Shown: positions 21,988 to 32,977 of the stretch, piece by piece
Layout of the letters: each line of letters opens with the position of its first letter
Position numbering within the stretch: the stretch's first letter is position 1
Assembly (NCBI GenBank): GCA_024345305.1
Contig: BRON01000002.1
Span: 2,046,001-2,110,000 of the forward strand
Source of the DNA: Mrakia gelida
Taxonomy: Eukaryota > Basidiomycota > Tremellomycetes > Cystofilobasidiales > Mrakiaceae
Direction of reading: 5' to 3'
Length of the DNA stretch: 64,000 nt
Notes under the pieces: model-generated
Told to the model about the DNA's origin: nothing
The model's database searches: none
What the model saw: the letters and a program-made list of their open reading frames with translations, nothing else
Program-made: the position numbers and the translations under genes

Positions 21988-24900
21988 TCACACTACTGCG
22001 CTCTCTACCTCCCTCACGACTCCCTCGCACCGAACGCAGAGCGTGTCCTCTCGAGCAGCGGAGAAAATCCAACATCGAGGGCACTTGTGCATCGACGAGG
22101 GGAAGATCCGAAGGGAGATGACTCCTGCGTCTGCTGAGGCTGAAGGAGGGAAGACGAGGGGGGCGAAACGCGTCAGAGAAGAGGGCTCGTTCAGAACGAA
22201 GGAGAGAGAAAGAAACGACGCGTCGCAAACGAACCTGACGAAGGAACGGTGCACGAGTACTCCCAGGACTGAGGCTCGTCGATAGGATCCGCCAGAATGG
22301 TCACATGCGAGACCGAGAAGAGGGTCGCCAGCAGAGGCTCTGAGTAAAAGCGCGAGGGAAGGAGAGACAGAAAGTCAGGACGTGCTGTCTTCGTTACGAA
22401 ACGCGCTCGGCTCTCGAACTCACTGTGCTTCGCGAGAATCTCTCCGAGAGGTGAATCGTCGATGCAGACCTCGAGATGAGCCATTTGAGGAACTGAGACC
22501 TTCCTGTGGGAGCCGAACAAGGAACAAAGGGAGTCAGATCGAGTCGAGAGATGACCGAGGACCAAAAGAGAGAGAGTCGCGACGTACTTTTCCGTCCGAC
22601 CCTGCGAGAGAAGAGACTGAACGCTGGACTTGATGGAAAGGAGTTGATCCATCTCTTCTCGAGCTTCGGGGTCTGTCCAGCTCGGGTGCTGAGAGGAAAG
22701 AGGGACGGGAAAGAGTCAGCGACGAGGAGGAACGAGGGCCAACGACGACGCGAGGGACTCACAGGCGACTGCCAGGCTCGACCGAACGCTGAGGGTGATG
22801 ACTTCTCGATGTCGATTCGATGGGAGTAGACTTCCTCGGCGAGGTAGGGAGCGATGGGAGCGAGGGATTGGGAGACGGTGTCGAGAGTCTGAAGCGAAGG
22901 GAAATCTCGTCAGTCCGTCGCGCTTCGAGGAGAGTTCCGTTGTTCGATCCGACTCACACTTTGCAGCACGGCCAAGATGATCAACCTCGACTGCTCCTCC
23001 TCGGCTTCCGAGTAGACTGTGTCTCGGATCATCTCGAAGTAAACGCTCGAGAGGTCTGCGAGAAGTTCCGTCGTCGAGTTGACGACTGAAGCGAGAACGA
23101 GAAAAGATCGAGTCAGTCGTCGATTCTGTTTCTCGAGGTTGCGAAAGACGAGAACTCACTAGCAGCGTAAGCGAACGTCTCGTACGACTTCCTGACAGAC
23201 TCCTCGTAGCTATGCAGCTTGTCAAGAACCCATCGGTCGGCCTGGCGAACGAGGAGAAACGACAGAGTCAGAACGCGAAGAACGGTGACGGAAGTTGTTT
23301 CACGACGACTCACCAAGCTAAGATCCTCCCTCGCGAACGATCCAATCTCCTTCATGCCAGGCCTCAAGTTCCCGACGATGAACTTGAGCAGGACTCGATA
23401 CCGCTGAAGCCGAACCGAAGCCTGTTCGATGGACGTAGGACCGATGGAGATGTCGGACGTGTAATCGGTCGAAGCAGCCCAGACTCGCAAGACGTCGGGT
23501 CCTTGAGGTTTCGAGGTCTGCGAAAGAGAGCAGAGTACAGGGGGGAAGGTCAGAACTGATCTCTCTTGAACGCAAAGACGGGGAAAGACGAGAAGACGCG
23601 TCGAGGTGTTGACGAAACGAAAATTCACCTTCTCTCCCTCCTTCCCTCGAATGATATCCACCGGACTAATCACGTTCCCCTCCGACTTGCTCATCTTGTC
23701 GTTCTTCTCATCCAGCGCGAACCCATGGGTCACCACTGTCCCATAAGGAGCCTTCGCCCTCCCCTTCTTCTTCCCAACCCCATCTCCCTCTCCCTCCCCC
23801 GTCGCAACACACGTCAACAGCAAACTCTGGAACCACCCCCGATGCTGATCCGATCCTTCCAGCACCACATCCGATCTCGGTTTCGACTCCCCTCCAGGTC
23901 CAGCTCGTTCAGGGAGCATGGTCCAAGCCGATCCACTGTCGAACCACACGTCCATCGTGTCCGTTCCTTTTCTCCATTCTCCCTTCTCGGTCGTCGAGCT
24001 GAGGAGGGAAGGAGGGAGGAACTCCTCGACGGGAGCGGTCCACCAGTGGGAGGTTCCGTTTTTGGAGAGGATGGGGAGGATGTGGGCGAGGGATTCGGAG
24101 GTGAGGGCGACGGTGTCTTGGGAGTTGGAGGTCGAGGAGGAGGAAGGGTGGAAGTGGAGGGAGGGGATGGGGACTCCCCAGGTTCGTTGACGGGAGATGC
24201 ACCATTCTGAGCGACCGAGGACGAAAGATTCGAGGCGGGCTCGAGCTGAAGGGGGGAGGGAAAAGAAGGATGGGGGTCAGCAAAAAGACTGAGCGCGAGC
24301 TGAGGCTGAACCACGAGACGAGAGACAACTCACAATTGGGAGGCACGAAAGTAACGTCTCGGAGAGCTTCAATGGCAGACTCCTTGACTCCATCGAGGTT
24401 GGCGAACCATTGAGAGGTCGCTCTGTCGACGTGAATAAACAGAGGGAAACGATCAGCTCTCTGTCGACGCGTCTCCTCGACTCTCGTCTCCTCTGCTTCT
24501 CGTCTCCACCAAACTCAACACTCCACTCACCTAGTAATCACCGGCTCCTTCGTCTTCCAATCGTAAGGATACTTATGCTTGATCTCCTTCACTCCCAACA
24601 AGTTCTTCTCTCCTCCCTCCCTCAACCATTTCACCACCTCCTTCGCTCCCTCTCCCAGCACCTCCTTCCCCGCGAACCTCTCTCCCAGCTCCCCCGTGAA
24701 CTTCCCGTCGTCGTCGACAGGGCAGAGTAAAGGGAGATCGGGGAAGAGGAGTCGATGGGAGAGGTAGTCGTCGAGACCGTGGGAGGGAGCGCAGTGGACG
24801 AGACCTGTTCCGGAGGTTGCTGTGACGTGGGAGGAGGGGATGACGGTGAAGGAAGGAGAGGTTTGGGTTGGGAAGAGGGAGTGGTAAGTTGTTGAGGTTA

Positions 24901-26640
24901 GGGAGGAGCCTGCGAGGGAGAAAGGAGCGAAAAGGGGTGTGAGTGCGAGAGAACGTGGTGAGAGAGGCGAGAAGAACGAACCGAGAAGAGTTGTGAGAAC
25001 TTGACTCTCTCCGAGGACCTCCTCAAGGGTAGCGAGACAGTCGGTAGCGATGACGAGGATGGATCCATCCCGAGCGAGTTCCACGACGGAGTACTCGACG
25101 TCGTTGTTGACCATCACCGCCTGAAAGAAAGGCGAACCGAGCAGACGCGTCGAAAGGTCAGCGAATGCTTTCGTTCTTCTCCTCTCCCACGACGACGACG
25201 ATGACTGACCATATTGCTTCCCAAACTCCAGGGAGTAGTCGTCCAGATTGCCAACCCGACCTTCGCTCCCTTCTTCTCTCCCAAAGCAGTCTTCAGTCCC
25301 TCCGACAACGCGTCGACCTCGAGACGAACGTAAACGGATTCCGAGACGTGGTCATCCTTGTAGACGAGTTCGGCTTCGGCGAGAGCGGTTCGAGAGGAAG
25401 GAGAATAGTAAGTAGGTCGATGGCGGCGGTAGATGAGGCCTGGAAGATCAAAGAAAGTGAGGGAAGGGAGGTGAGCTCGGCGAAGAAGAGAGGAGGACGA
25501 GCCAGAGGTGGGTGAAGAAGAACGAACCCTTCTCGACCATCTTCTGGAACGTCTCGAGTTGACGGATCTCGTATTCAGTATCTGTCCAAGTTGAAGAGAT
25601 CGTCGAAAGGTCAGTCCAGAGCGAAGCGAGGCAAAGATGAAAAGCAGGAGAGGCGCGTCGACTCACCCAAAGTCCTGTACGTTCCCTCCTTCGACCAGTC
25701 CGCCATAACTCCCAGCAGCTCGAATTCCTCCCTCTGAGTGACGATAGCGGCCTCGGCAACCTTCTTGGCTGCTGCACGGATCTCGGCTGGCGAGAGGTCG
25801 TGGAAGTCGGCCTGTTCGGGGGAAAGAAAGAAGAGGTCAGCGAGCCTCGAATGAGCCCGACTCGTCGCGTTCGAGAGATACACAGAGGGAAGGCTCGCCT
25901 TGAGTTCCTTGAGAGCTTTGTTTTCGATAGGAAGTCCGTGACAATCCCATCCTGGGATGTATCTAGAGTGAAGGAAGGAGGTGGGCGTGGTTTTAGGGGC
26001 GAGCCGAGGAGGGAGGAGGGAGGGCTGAAGAGGTGAGCTCGTCTTTGAGCGTTCACGAAGGACTCACTGGACGCGAGAGCCCTGGAGAACCTGATACCGA
26101 TTCGTGATATCCTTGAGAACCTTGTTGAGAGCATGACCTGGTGAAGATTCGAGACGAGAAGGGGTTCAGACGACGGAGGAGAGCGAGAGGGAAGGGAGGA
26201 GGAGGAGACGTCGAGCTCACCCATGTGGAGGTTCCCGTTCGCGTACGGAGGACCATCGAGGAAGACGAAATCTTCTCCTTTGTTGTGCTCTCGCTAAGAC
26301 AGACGCATAGCGCACCCAGTCAGCTCCTTGGGGGATTTTCATACGACGATCTCGAGCTGGAACTGACCTGCCAGGCGTAGAGACCTCCCATCGTCTTCTC
26401 TCCGTAGAGTTCCTGCAGCTTGGCTAACGGAGCTCGCTGAGGCAGAGTCGTCTTTGGGAGCAGAAGGGTGCTACTGTACTTCTTGGGATCTGAGGTTGTA
26501 TGGGGGAGAGCTGCTACCGAGGTTGCGAGAAATCGACGAAGGAAGGGCGAGCTGGAAGGGAATCGGCGAAGGGAGGAGATGGACGTCCCTGTTCGGACCG
26601 ATGTGGAGAGCGAATAAGAGAGAAGAGCTGGAGGAATCAT
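21988..26640 (-). CDS. ISM1: Isoleucyl-tRNA synthetase, mitochondrial type, 1033 aa, 19 exons
   Basis: Exons on the minus strand: 26640-26368, 26293-26221, 26137-26068, 25962-25899, 25811-25667, 25581-25528, 25439-25210, 25120-24982, 24909-24531, 24422-24334, 24245-23629, 23517-23314, 23241-23160, 23085-22958, 22888-22763, 22688-22588, 22503-22424, 22339-22235, 22130-21988 (3102 nt). It charges tRNA-Ile. Seen: an Arg/Ser-rich, acid-free N-terminus typical of mitochondrial import, GPPYANGNLHMGHA (the HIGH motif), GWDCHGLPIE, WTTTPWSLGSNM before the editing domain, the motif DVWFDSGSAW, and KMSKSEGNV (KMSKS). The C-terminal zinc ribbon KCPRCW..CVRC is present. These features match the bacterial-like mitochondrial enzyme, not the cytosolic one. 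One intron (25898-25812) starts with GC instead of GT. The gene shares a 254-base promoter with APC3. Confidence 0.96.
25812..25898 (-). other. GC-AG intron in the isoleucyl-tRNA synthetase gene
   Basis: The exon ends ELK (AAG) and the intron begins GCGAGC, the local donor consensus GTGAGC with T changed to C. A GCTGAC branch site and ACAG acceptor follow. A GTGTAT donor 15 bases later also keeps frame and would add ASLPS. Confidence 0.6.
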
Positions 26641-26894
26641 CCTTCAGACTCTGGCGGGAGTTGTGGACGTGTCGAAGAGGAAGATTTGACCCTCTGTGAG
26701 GGCTTTGAGACTGTTGGGAGGGAAGGAGACGAAAGGCGAGAGCTCAGCGAAAACGATGATGCTCCTTCCCCTTCTTCGAGCTCACTCCTTCCTCCAACTC
26801 CATCTCAACCAAAACACCAACCAGCATCGACTTCATCGCCTTCTATAGCACCTCCTACCACTCCTCTGGCTCGTCAGCCCTTCCTTCTCTCGGG

Positions 26895-29800
26895 ATGTCC
26901 CAACCCAACGGCGTTGGACTTTCTACTCCCCTGCTCATCCACCGACTCACTCACCTCACCTTGCTTCACTCCTCCCTCTCCCTCCATCAATCCTCACTCC
27001 TCCTCTCCTCAATCCTCCACTCCTTACTCCTCACCGAACCTCGAGAATCTCAAGGTCGGATCCTACACGCCAAAGCTCTCCTCGACACGGGAGCTCCCAA
27101 CTCGGCTCTTCACCTCGTCAAGCAGGTCGCTCTCACAACGGGCGATCTTCGACTCGCTGAAATAGGAGCCAGAGCTTGCGACAAGCTCGGGAGGAACAGG
27201 GAAGGGCTGGATCTGATGGCTGGAGCTAGGCAGAGGTGGGAGGAGAAGAGTCGACAGAGGGGAGCTGTCCAAGAACCAGGTGAGTCGTGACCTTCTCCCC
27301 TCTCGTTGTTTGGACTTCCAGAGCAACAGAGCTTCAGACATCTCTCGAGCTCAAGGCGCTCGAGACGGAGCTCTCAGATGCCGCATAGGGTCGTCGGGTA
27401 TACTGGGGTCATTGCCTAGAGCTACAGAGGATGCCTTGGTCCTCTCAGGCTTCCAGAGGGAAAGGAAGGAGGGTCGAGGGAGGGAGGCAACAGCTCAACT
27501 TCCTCGCTCGTGTGCAGCTCGACTCCCTCCTCATCCTCGAGTCTACTCGCCCTGCTGAGACATATGGAGCTCTTACCGAGCTTCATGATAGTCTCTGCCG
27601 CACCGAAGTCTCATCCTTCTGCTCCAACAATCCGTTTCAGGCCTTCAACGGACGGGCTGACCTCTACTCCTCCCTCCCCTCCCTCCCTCCCTCCCTCTTC
27701 TCAGAACCTCTCCATCCTCCAACTCCAACACTTGCCGAGCAACAGTCCTCGACTCAGTGTCTTCTCGCATCGCTCGCTACCAAAGGAAACGAACCTCACA
27801 AAGCAGTCGAACACTATCTCGAAGCGCTCAAGCTCGACCCTTTCAACTGGGAAGCGTTCGAAGGGCTCTGCTCGATAGGTTCGTCCTCGTCCTGGTCTAC
27901 TCTTGGACTATCGAGACACTTGTTCGCTTCCTCAAGCTGAGCGTCTCTCTTCACTTGTTCAGGTCACTTCCCTCCATCTCAAGACATCTTCCCTCCTCTC
28001 CGTCCCTCCTCCTCGACCGCCTCGAATCCTTCCTGGCCAGCAGCGTCGTCTTCGACCGCGTACGCGAACCTACCTCCCGCCAACGGTTTCAGCGGCCCTC
28101 TCAACGGAAGGAAGCACCTCCAGGAGACCAAGACTCAGCCAGCAGCTTCAGGAGGAGGCTTCTTCACTCCTTCAGACGCTGGTCCCGCTCCCTCAGGGAT
28201 GTTCGCAGGACGGAAAGCGTTCGTTCCCTCTCCCTCGTCTCTCGACTCGACGTCTCACGCTATCCGAGAACTTTTTGCTGACTCGCTCTTTCATCTTGCT
28301 CGCACCAGTGCTGCTCCCAACCTCATGTCGTCCTCTCCTCCCGCTCAAGCTCAGCACTCCTTCGTTCTTCCTCCAAACCACCACGCTCCTCCTCCTCCAA
28401 CCCTCACGTTCTCCCATCTCTCTGGACCTTCGTCTTCGTCTACGCCGGTGTCGATGGAGGATGGAGTTGGACAGCCGCCTGCGATGAAGCGTCCAAGAGG
28501 GACGGGTCGAGCTGCGATCGGAGTGGCTGCTGGGAGGGATCCAGCCTTTGAGGGAAGGAACGCGACGGGAAGGAACTACTCGAATGGCGTGGAGGTGAAC
28601 GGAAAGGTGATTCTTCGAACTTCTCTGTCAGGTTTCTGAGCTGGGAGGAAGATCGAACGACGACAAACGACGAGCTGACCGACTTCGTTCTCTCTCGGTC
28701 GCGTCTCCCAGGGTCGAACACCAGCTCCGAACTCAGCCGCGTCAACTTCGACACCAGCCGGTCAAGGAGGCTCAGGAGATGCTCCAGCAGGAGTTCGTCG
28801 GAGTAGTAGACTGTCGAGTGTGACTACAGCGAGCGTTCCAAGACCATCTCGAGTGAGTTCGATCTCCTGTTCTCTTCTTCTCGCTGTTTCGTTCTCGTCG
28901 CTGATCCCACCTCTCCATCCCTCAACCGTTCAGTTCCTTCCCTCTCGCCGTCCGCCAAAAGCACCCGCATCCACAGCATCCTCCGACGACCCTTCCATGG
29001 AAAGCCTCGACGGCAACGCTCGTCCTCGTCGAAATCGCTCTCAACCTCGAGACTTCGGCTCTCCAGACGCCGGAAATCGTTCTTCCAACCCTCCCTCTCC
29101 CAATCCTTACACTACCAACAATTTGCTCGCTGGATCCTCCTCTTCGACGAGTCATCCAGACGCCATCAAACACCAGCAGGAGCTCCTCGTCGTCGACAAC
29201 TGGATCCTCGACGTGTTGAGGATCTTCGGGAGGGCCGTGATGTTCATGAACAAGTACGACACGAAGTCTGCGGTGGAGGAGCTGGATAGGCTGCCGAGGG
29301 AGGTGACGAGAGGGAATGCGAGGGTTTGTGGGATGGTCGGGAGGTGTTGGTTCGAGATGGTCGATTACGTGAAGGTTCGTCCGTTTCGCTCTTCGTTTTG
29401 GCATTCTCGTCGCGTCCCGCCCTCTCTCTTTCTTCGATCTCCTCCCTCGCTGACTTTCGCCCTTCCCTTTCCTCCTTCTCTTCCCTCACAGGCCAAACGA
29501 GCCTTCCTCCAATCCCGCACCATCGACCCGTTCCGGCTTCAAGACATGGACATCTTCTCCACCCTCCTCTGGCATCTCCACGACACCCTCTCCCTCGCTC
29601 ATCTCTCTCAGGAACTCATCTCCATCGATCGACTCTCCCCGCAAGCCTGGATCGCCGTAGGGAACTCGTTTTCCCTGCAGAAGGAACACGACGAGGCGAT
29701 GAGGTGTTTCCGACGAGCGAGTCAGCTGGATCCGAGGTGTGCGTACGCGAGCACGCTGAGTGGGCACGAGGCCGTCAGTATGGAGGAGTTCGATCGAGGG

Positions 29801-30658
29801 ATTGCGTTCTTCGAGACGGCGGTGAGGATCGATAGGAGGCATTTCAACGCTTGGTGAGTTCGACGCGTTCTTGTCTTGCTTTCGTCTGCTTCCTTTCTTC
29901 CCTTTGCTGACGCGAATCCGCTTCTCTCTCGTTGCAGGTACGGAATGGGAACTGCCTACCTTCGGAAGAACAAGCTTCGTCAAGCAGAGCATCACTTCAG
30001 GAGAGCCGTCGAGATCAACCCTTCGAACGCCGTTCTCGTTTGTTGTGTCGGTCAGGTTCGTCTTTCTCCCTCATCGCTTCTTCCCTTCACCCTTTCGTTC
30101 GCCTTCTGACTCGCCCTCCTTCCTCTATTGCTCGTATCTAGGTCCTCGAACGTCGAGGCAAGAAGGAAGAAGGCCTCGAACTCTTCGAACGAGCCTTCGC
30201 CATCTCTCCCGATTCTCCCATGGTCGCCTTCCGTCGAGCCAAAGCTCTCGTTTCGGTCGGTCAGATTCAGGTGCGTCTTCTTCTCTCTCTCCTCCCCTCT
30301 CTTCCTCACTTCTCCTCCTTCCCACCCTCGTCTAACCTCGCCTTCCCTCTCCTTCTCGACCTCTCAGCCCGCTCTCACCGCCCTTCAAACCCTCGTCCTC
30401 AAAGCTCCCAACGAGTTCAACATCCACTTCCTCCTCGGCAAACTCTACAAACTCACCAACGACCCGGCCAACGCCATGAAGTCCTTCGCTCATGCTCTCG
30501 ACCTCGATCCCAAGATGAACGCTGCGATCAAGATCGCTGGACAGCCGGCGAAGGCTGAGGAGGACGACGACGATGGGGAGGATGGGGAGGGAGGAGAGGG
30601 AGGCAGAGGTGGAGGAGGGGCGGATGAGAGTTATAGGACCGACGATAGTAGGCTTTGA
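26895..30658 (+). CDS. CDC27: Anaphase-promoting complex subunit APC3/Cdc27, TPR protein
   Basis: Reliable exons: 26895-27279, 27705-27878, 27963-28218, 28309-28606, 28712-28852, 28934-29374, 29492-29853, 29938-30055, 30142-30270, 30368-30658. APC3 is a TPR scaffold of the APC/C ubiquitin ligase that binds the Ile-Arg tail of Cdc20/Cdh1. N-terminal TPRs (ILHAKALLDTGAPNSALHLV; KAVEHYLEALKLDPFNWEAF) are followed by a Ser/Pro-rich disordered middle and a block of C-terminal TPRs, for example DEAMRCFRRASQLDPR, SGHEAVSMEEFDRGIAFFET, AWYGMGTAYLRKNKLRQAE and LLGKLYKLTNDPANAM. An acidic Gly-rich tail ends the protein. Residues 27280-27704 are not solved: one exon near 27518-27590 fits (LDSLLILESTRPAETYGAL), but the link to exon 1 meets an in-frame TAG at 27386. 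Family call secure; the N-terminal model is partial. Confidence 0.85.
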
Positions 30659-31085
30659 GTGAGGGTGGGAGAGAGAGGGAGAGGGACGGAGGGAGGAGAT
30701 CTCGTGTTTGTACTTCTTCTGCGATTCGTTTTCGTTTTCGTTTTCGCTTCGCTCGTCGTTTGAGTCTATCGCAGTAATAGCTTTGAGGCTTTGGTTATGC
30801 ATCCTTTCATCTTCTTTTTTTCGCTTCCTCTTTCCTTCTCTCGAGCGGGCGAACGAAACGTCGAGCCGCCGGTGAACGAGACGCGTCGACGGCAGCTGCT
30901 TCGGTCTCCCTCTCCTTCCTTTCTCTTCTCAGCGATACGGACATCGATACAACGAAAGTCAAAACCTGTCCACGAAAAGAGTGTAGTAGAAATGCCCGCC
31001 TCGCAAGCGCTGGCAAAATGAAAGAAAGAAGGCGAAAAACGAACGAAGACAATGGACGCGCCGCAAAAGCGAAACTCCTACCACC
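30659..31085. other. Convergent 3' region, APC3 / membrane protein
   Basis: These 427 bases lie between two converging stop codons. Repeated cgttttcgtttt and T-rich tracts at 30720-30840 could serve 3' end formation of APC3. No coding signal is seen. Confidence 0.4.
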
Positions 31086-32375
31086 TCACCCCCTAGCTCC
31101 CTCCCACCCATAAGCCCTCGGCCCAACCGGAAACTTCCCAAAGAAGATCTTCCTTCGTCCGTTCCCTCCCTCAGCCCTCTTCTCTTCCCCTCCCTCCCTC
31201 GCCCTCGCCACCCTCGCCCTCGACTGATCAAACCTCTTCATCGCTCGACCTCCCAACCCAACCATCCCTCCTCCCTTCTCCCCTCCCCAAACGACCTCCT
31301 GCTCTCCTGTGGCTTGAGTCTGAGTGACCAACTCCCTACTCAACGACGCCCCACTCCAGCTGGTCGCTTTGACAGGCATCATCCTCAGGCCTCCCAACCC
31401 CATCCCCGACGCCTCTCCCACCTCGCCAGGAGAGGTTGGGGCGCCGACTCCAAGGAGAGCGGAGAGGAAGACGACGAAGCAGATCCAGAAGAGGAGGAAG
31501 ACGATTGCGTCGAAGGCTCGGTTGGTGAGGAACCTTGGGGCTGATTTGAAGGTCGGGGAGGAGAGGAGGTGGGTTTCCCTCGCCAAATTCCTCTGGAGGG
31601 TGTGCGTTCGAGCATGTTTCCTTCCGAGGTAGGAGATGGAGAGGGGATGATGCAAGGCTTGAGTGTGAAGGGGGTGGTGTTCGTACTCGTCTTCGAAGGC
31701 CGCCGCTGCAACTTGGGAGGAGGAGGTGGTGAGGACGGAGGAGAGGGAGGAGTGAGAGGACGAGGACGAGGACGCGAGGAGGTCGGGATCGTTGTAGGTG
31801 AGGACGGTTTGGGCGAGGGGGTGGTGGAGAGGGCGGTGGGTTTGGAGTTCATAGAGTTGCTGTTGGTGCTGGTCTTCCGAGAGAGGCTGTTGTTGTTGTT
31901 TCTCCCGCGCGGTTCCTGAGGATCCGAATACTCCCAACCCGAGTCCTGACCCTCCTCCTCCTCCAAATCCTCCGACACTCCCTCCCGCCCTCCTGTACCT
32001 CGGCGAGGCTCCTCCGTTCGCTGGTCCTCCGATTCGAGGAGAGAACCCCGACGAGAAGGTGGGAGTGAGGTGGATTTGAGGCGACTCTCCTGCCGTCGCA
32101 ACAGTCGTGCTTCGAATCTTCCTCGTCGCGTTCGCGTCGACGTGAGCGTTGTTGTTGACGTGAGCGTTGTTGTTGGTATAATGGGCGGTGTACGTTGGGT
32201 AGAGACTGGGGGAGGGAGGAGCGAATCCGATGGAGAGGAGGAGGGGGGAAGAGGAGGAGAACAGAGTGGTCACGTCTCCTGCGAGGGCGGCGGATTTGGT
32301 TCGAGTTCGAGTTCGAGAGCGAGGGGAAGGAACGACTTGGGAAGCTGTTGTGATGGCTGAGGAGGGGGAGAACAT
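31086..32375 (-). CDS. Single-pass membrane protein of unknown function, 429 aa, intronless
   Basis: One open frame runs from the ATG at 32375-32373 to TGA at 31088-31086 without any intron, which is rare in this window. The first 280 residues are low-complexity: Ser/Thr-rich, an NNNAHVNNNAHVDAN repeat, Gly-rich GGFGGGGGSGLGLG and a Gln patch. One clear transmembrane helix lies near residues 287-311 (FDAIVFLLFWICFVVFLSAL), preceded by a basic stretch (RKHARTHTLQRN), so the N-terminus is probably cytosolic. The tail ends in a very basic Gly/Arg-rich segment. No conserved domain was recognised. In the same frame no ATG lies further upstream; an overlapping frame with a signal-like start (MSFLPTTTLFFLLLFLV) exists at 32479 but is short. 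Confidence 0.6.
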   Translation of the reverse strand: MFSPSSAITTASQVVPSPRSRTRTRTKSAALAGDVTTLFSSSSPLLLSIGFAPPSPSLYPTYTAHYTNNNAHVNNNAHVDANATRKIRSTTVATAGESPQIHLTPTFSSGFSPRIGGPANGGASPRYRRAGGSVGGFGGGGGSGLGLGVFGSSGTAREKQQQQPLSEDQHQQQLYELQTHRPLHHPLAQTVLTYNDPDLLASSSSSSHSSLSSVLTTSSSQVAAAAFEDEYEHHPLHTQALHHPLSISYLGRKHARTHTLQRNLARETHLLSSPTFKSAPRFLTNRAFDAIVFLLFWICFVVFLSALLGVGAPTSPGEVGEASGMGLGGLRMMPVKATSWSGASLSRELVTQTQATGEQEVVWGGEKGGGMVGLGGRAMKRFDQSRARVARAREGGEEKRAEGGNGRRKIFFGKFPVGPRAYGWEGARG

Positions 32376-32977
32376 TGATGACGAGTGGGTGGTGGGGTGG
32401 TGGTGGGAGGGGAGGAAGGGAGGGATACTAAGAAGAGAAGGAGAAAGAAGAGAGTCGTCGTTGGGAGGAAGGACATCAACCGCAGATCGCAAGAAAACGT
32501 ACCTGTGACTCGCTCGCTTGCGTCCTTGGCCTATTTTGATTGACGAAGGGCCGAAGTCGGTCTGGCATCAAAACGGATCTAAGGATCAGCGAATTAAACC
32601 AGCGGCGATCTCGGACTTCGAAAGAAAGTTGAAAGCTCGACGCGTCCTGAAAAATGGGACGACGAGCGCGTCATGTGTGACGAGCGTGCTTGCGTTGACC
32701 TGTAGAGAGGGACACAGGGTAAGGGGAGAGTGAGATTCGGAGGTCTGGTCTGGAGGGTGAAGGCGAGAACTGCTTCCGTTGAAAGGACTCACCTCAGAAT
32801 AGCGAGTTCGACTCGTTCGCTCCTCGATGCGTTCGAATGTCACCCTCAGTTGTCACCCTTCCCTCGCTCGCTCCTCCACAGCTTTCTCGCATACTCTCTC
32901 TCCTCTCTACGTCCCAACAGCTCCCGCTCGCAAAAAAGGAGAGAAAGAACGACTCATCGAGATCTCCTCGCCCACGC
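32376..32977. other. Intergenic, promoter of the membrane protein and 3' end of AOS1
   Basis: Both neighbours are on the minus strand. The 602-base gap contains TTTTGATTGAC near 32533 and C/T-rich sequence from 32860 to 32920. Short frames here look like shadows; no gene is supported. Confidence 0.35.

Noticed and set aside
22191..22652. Separate gene starting MDQLLSIKSSVQ in the IleRS region
   Set aside because: The segment is exon 16 of IleRS in phase with its anticodon-binding and zinc-ribbon exons.
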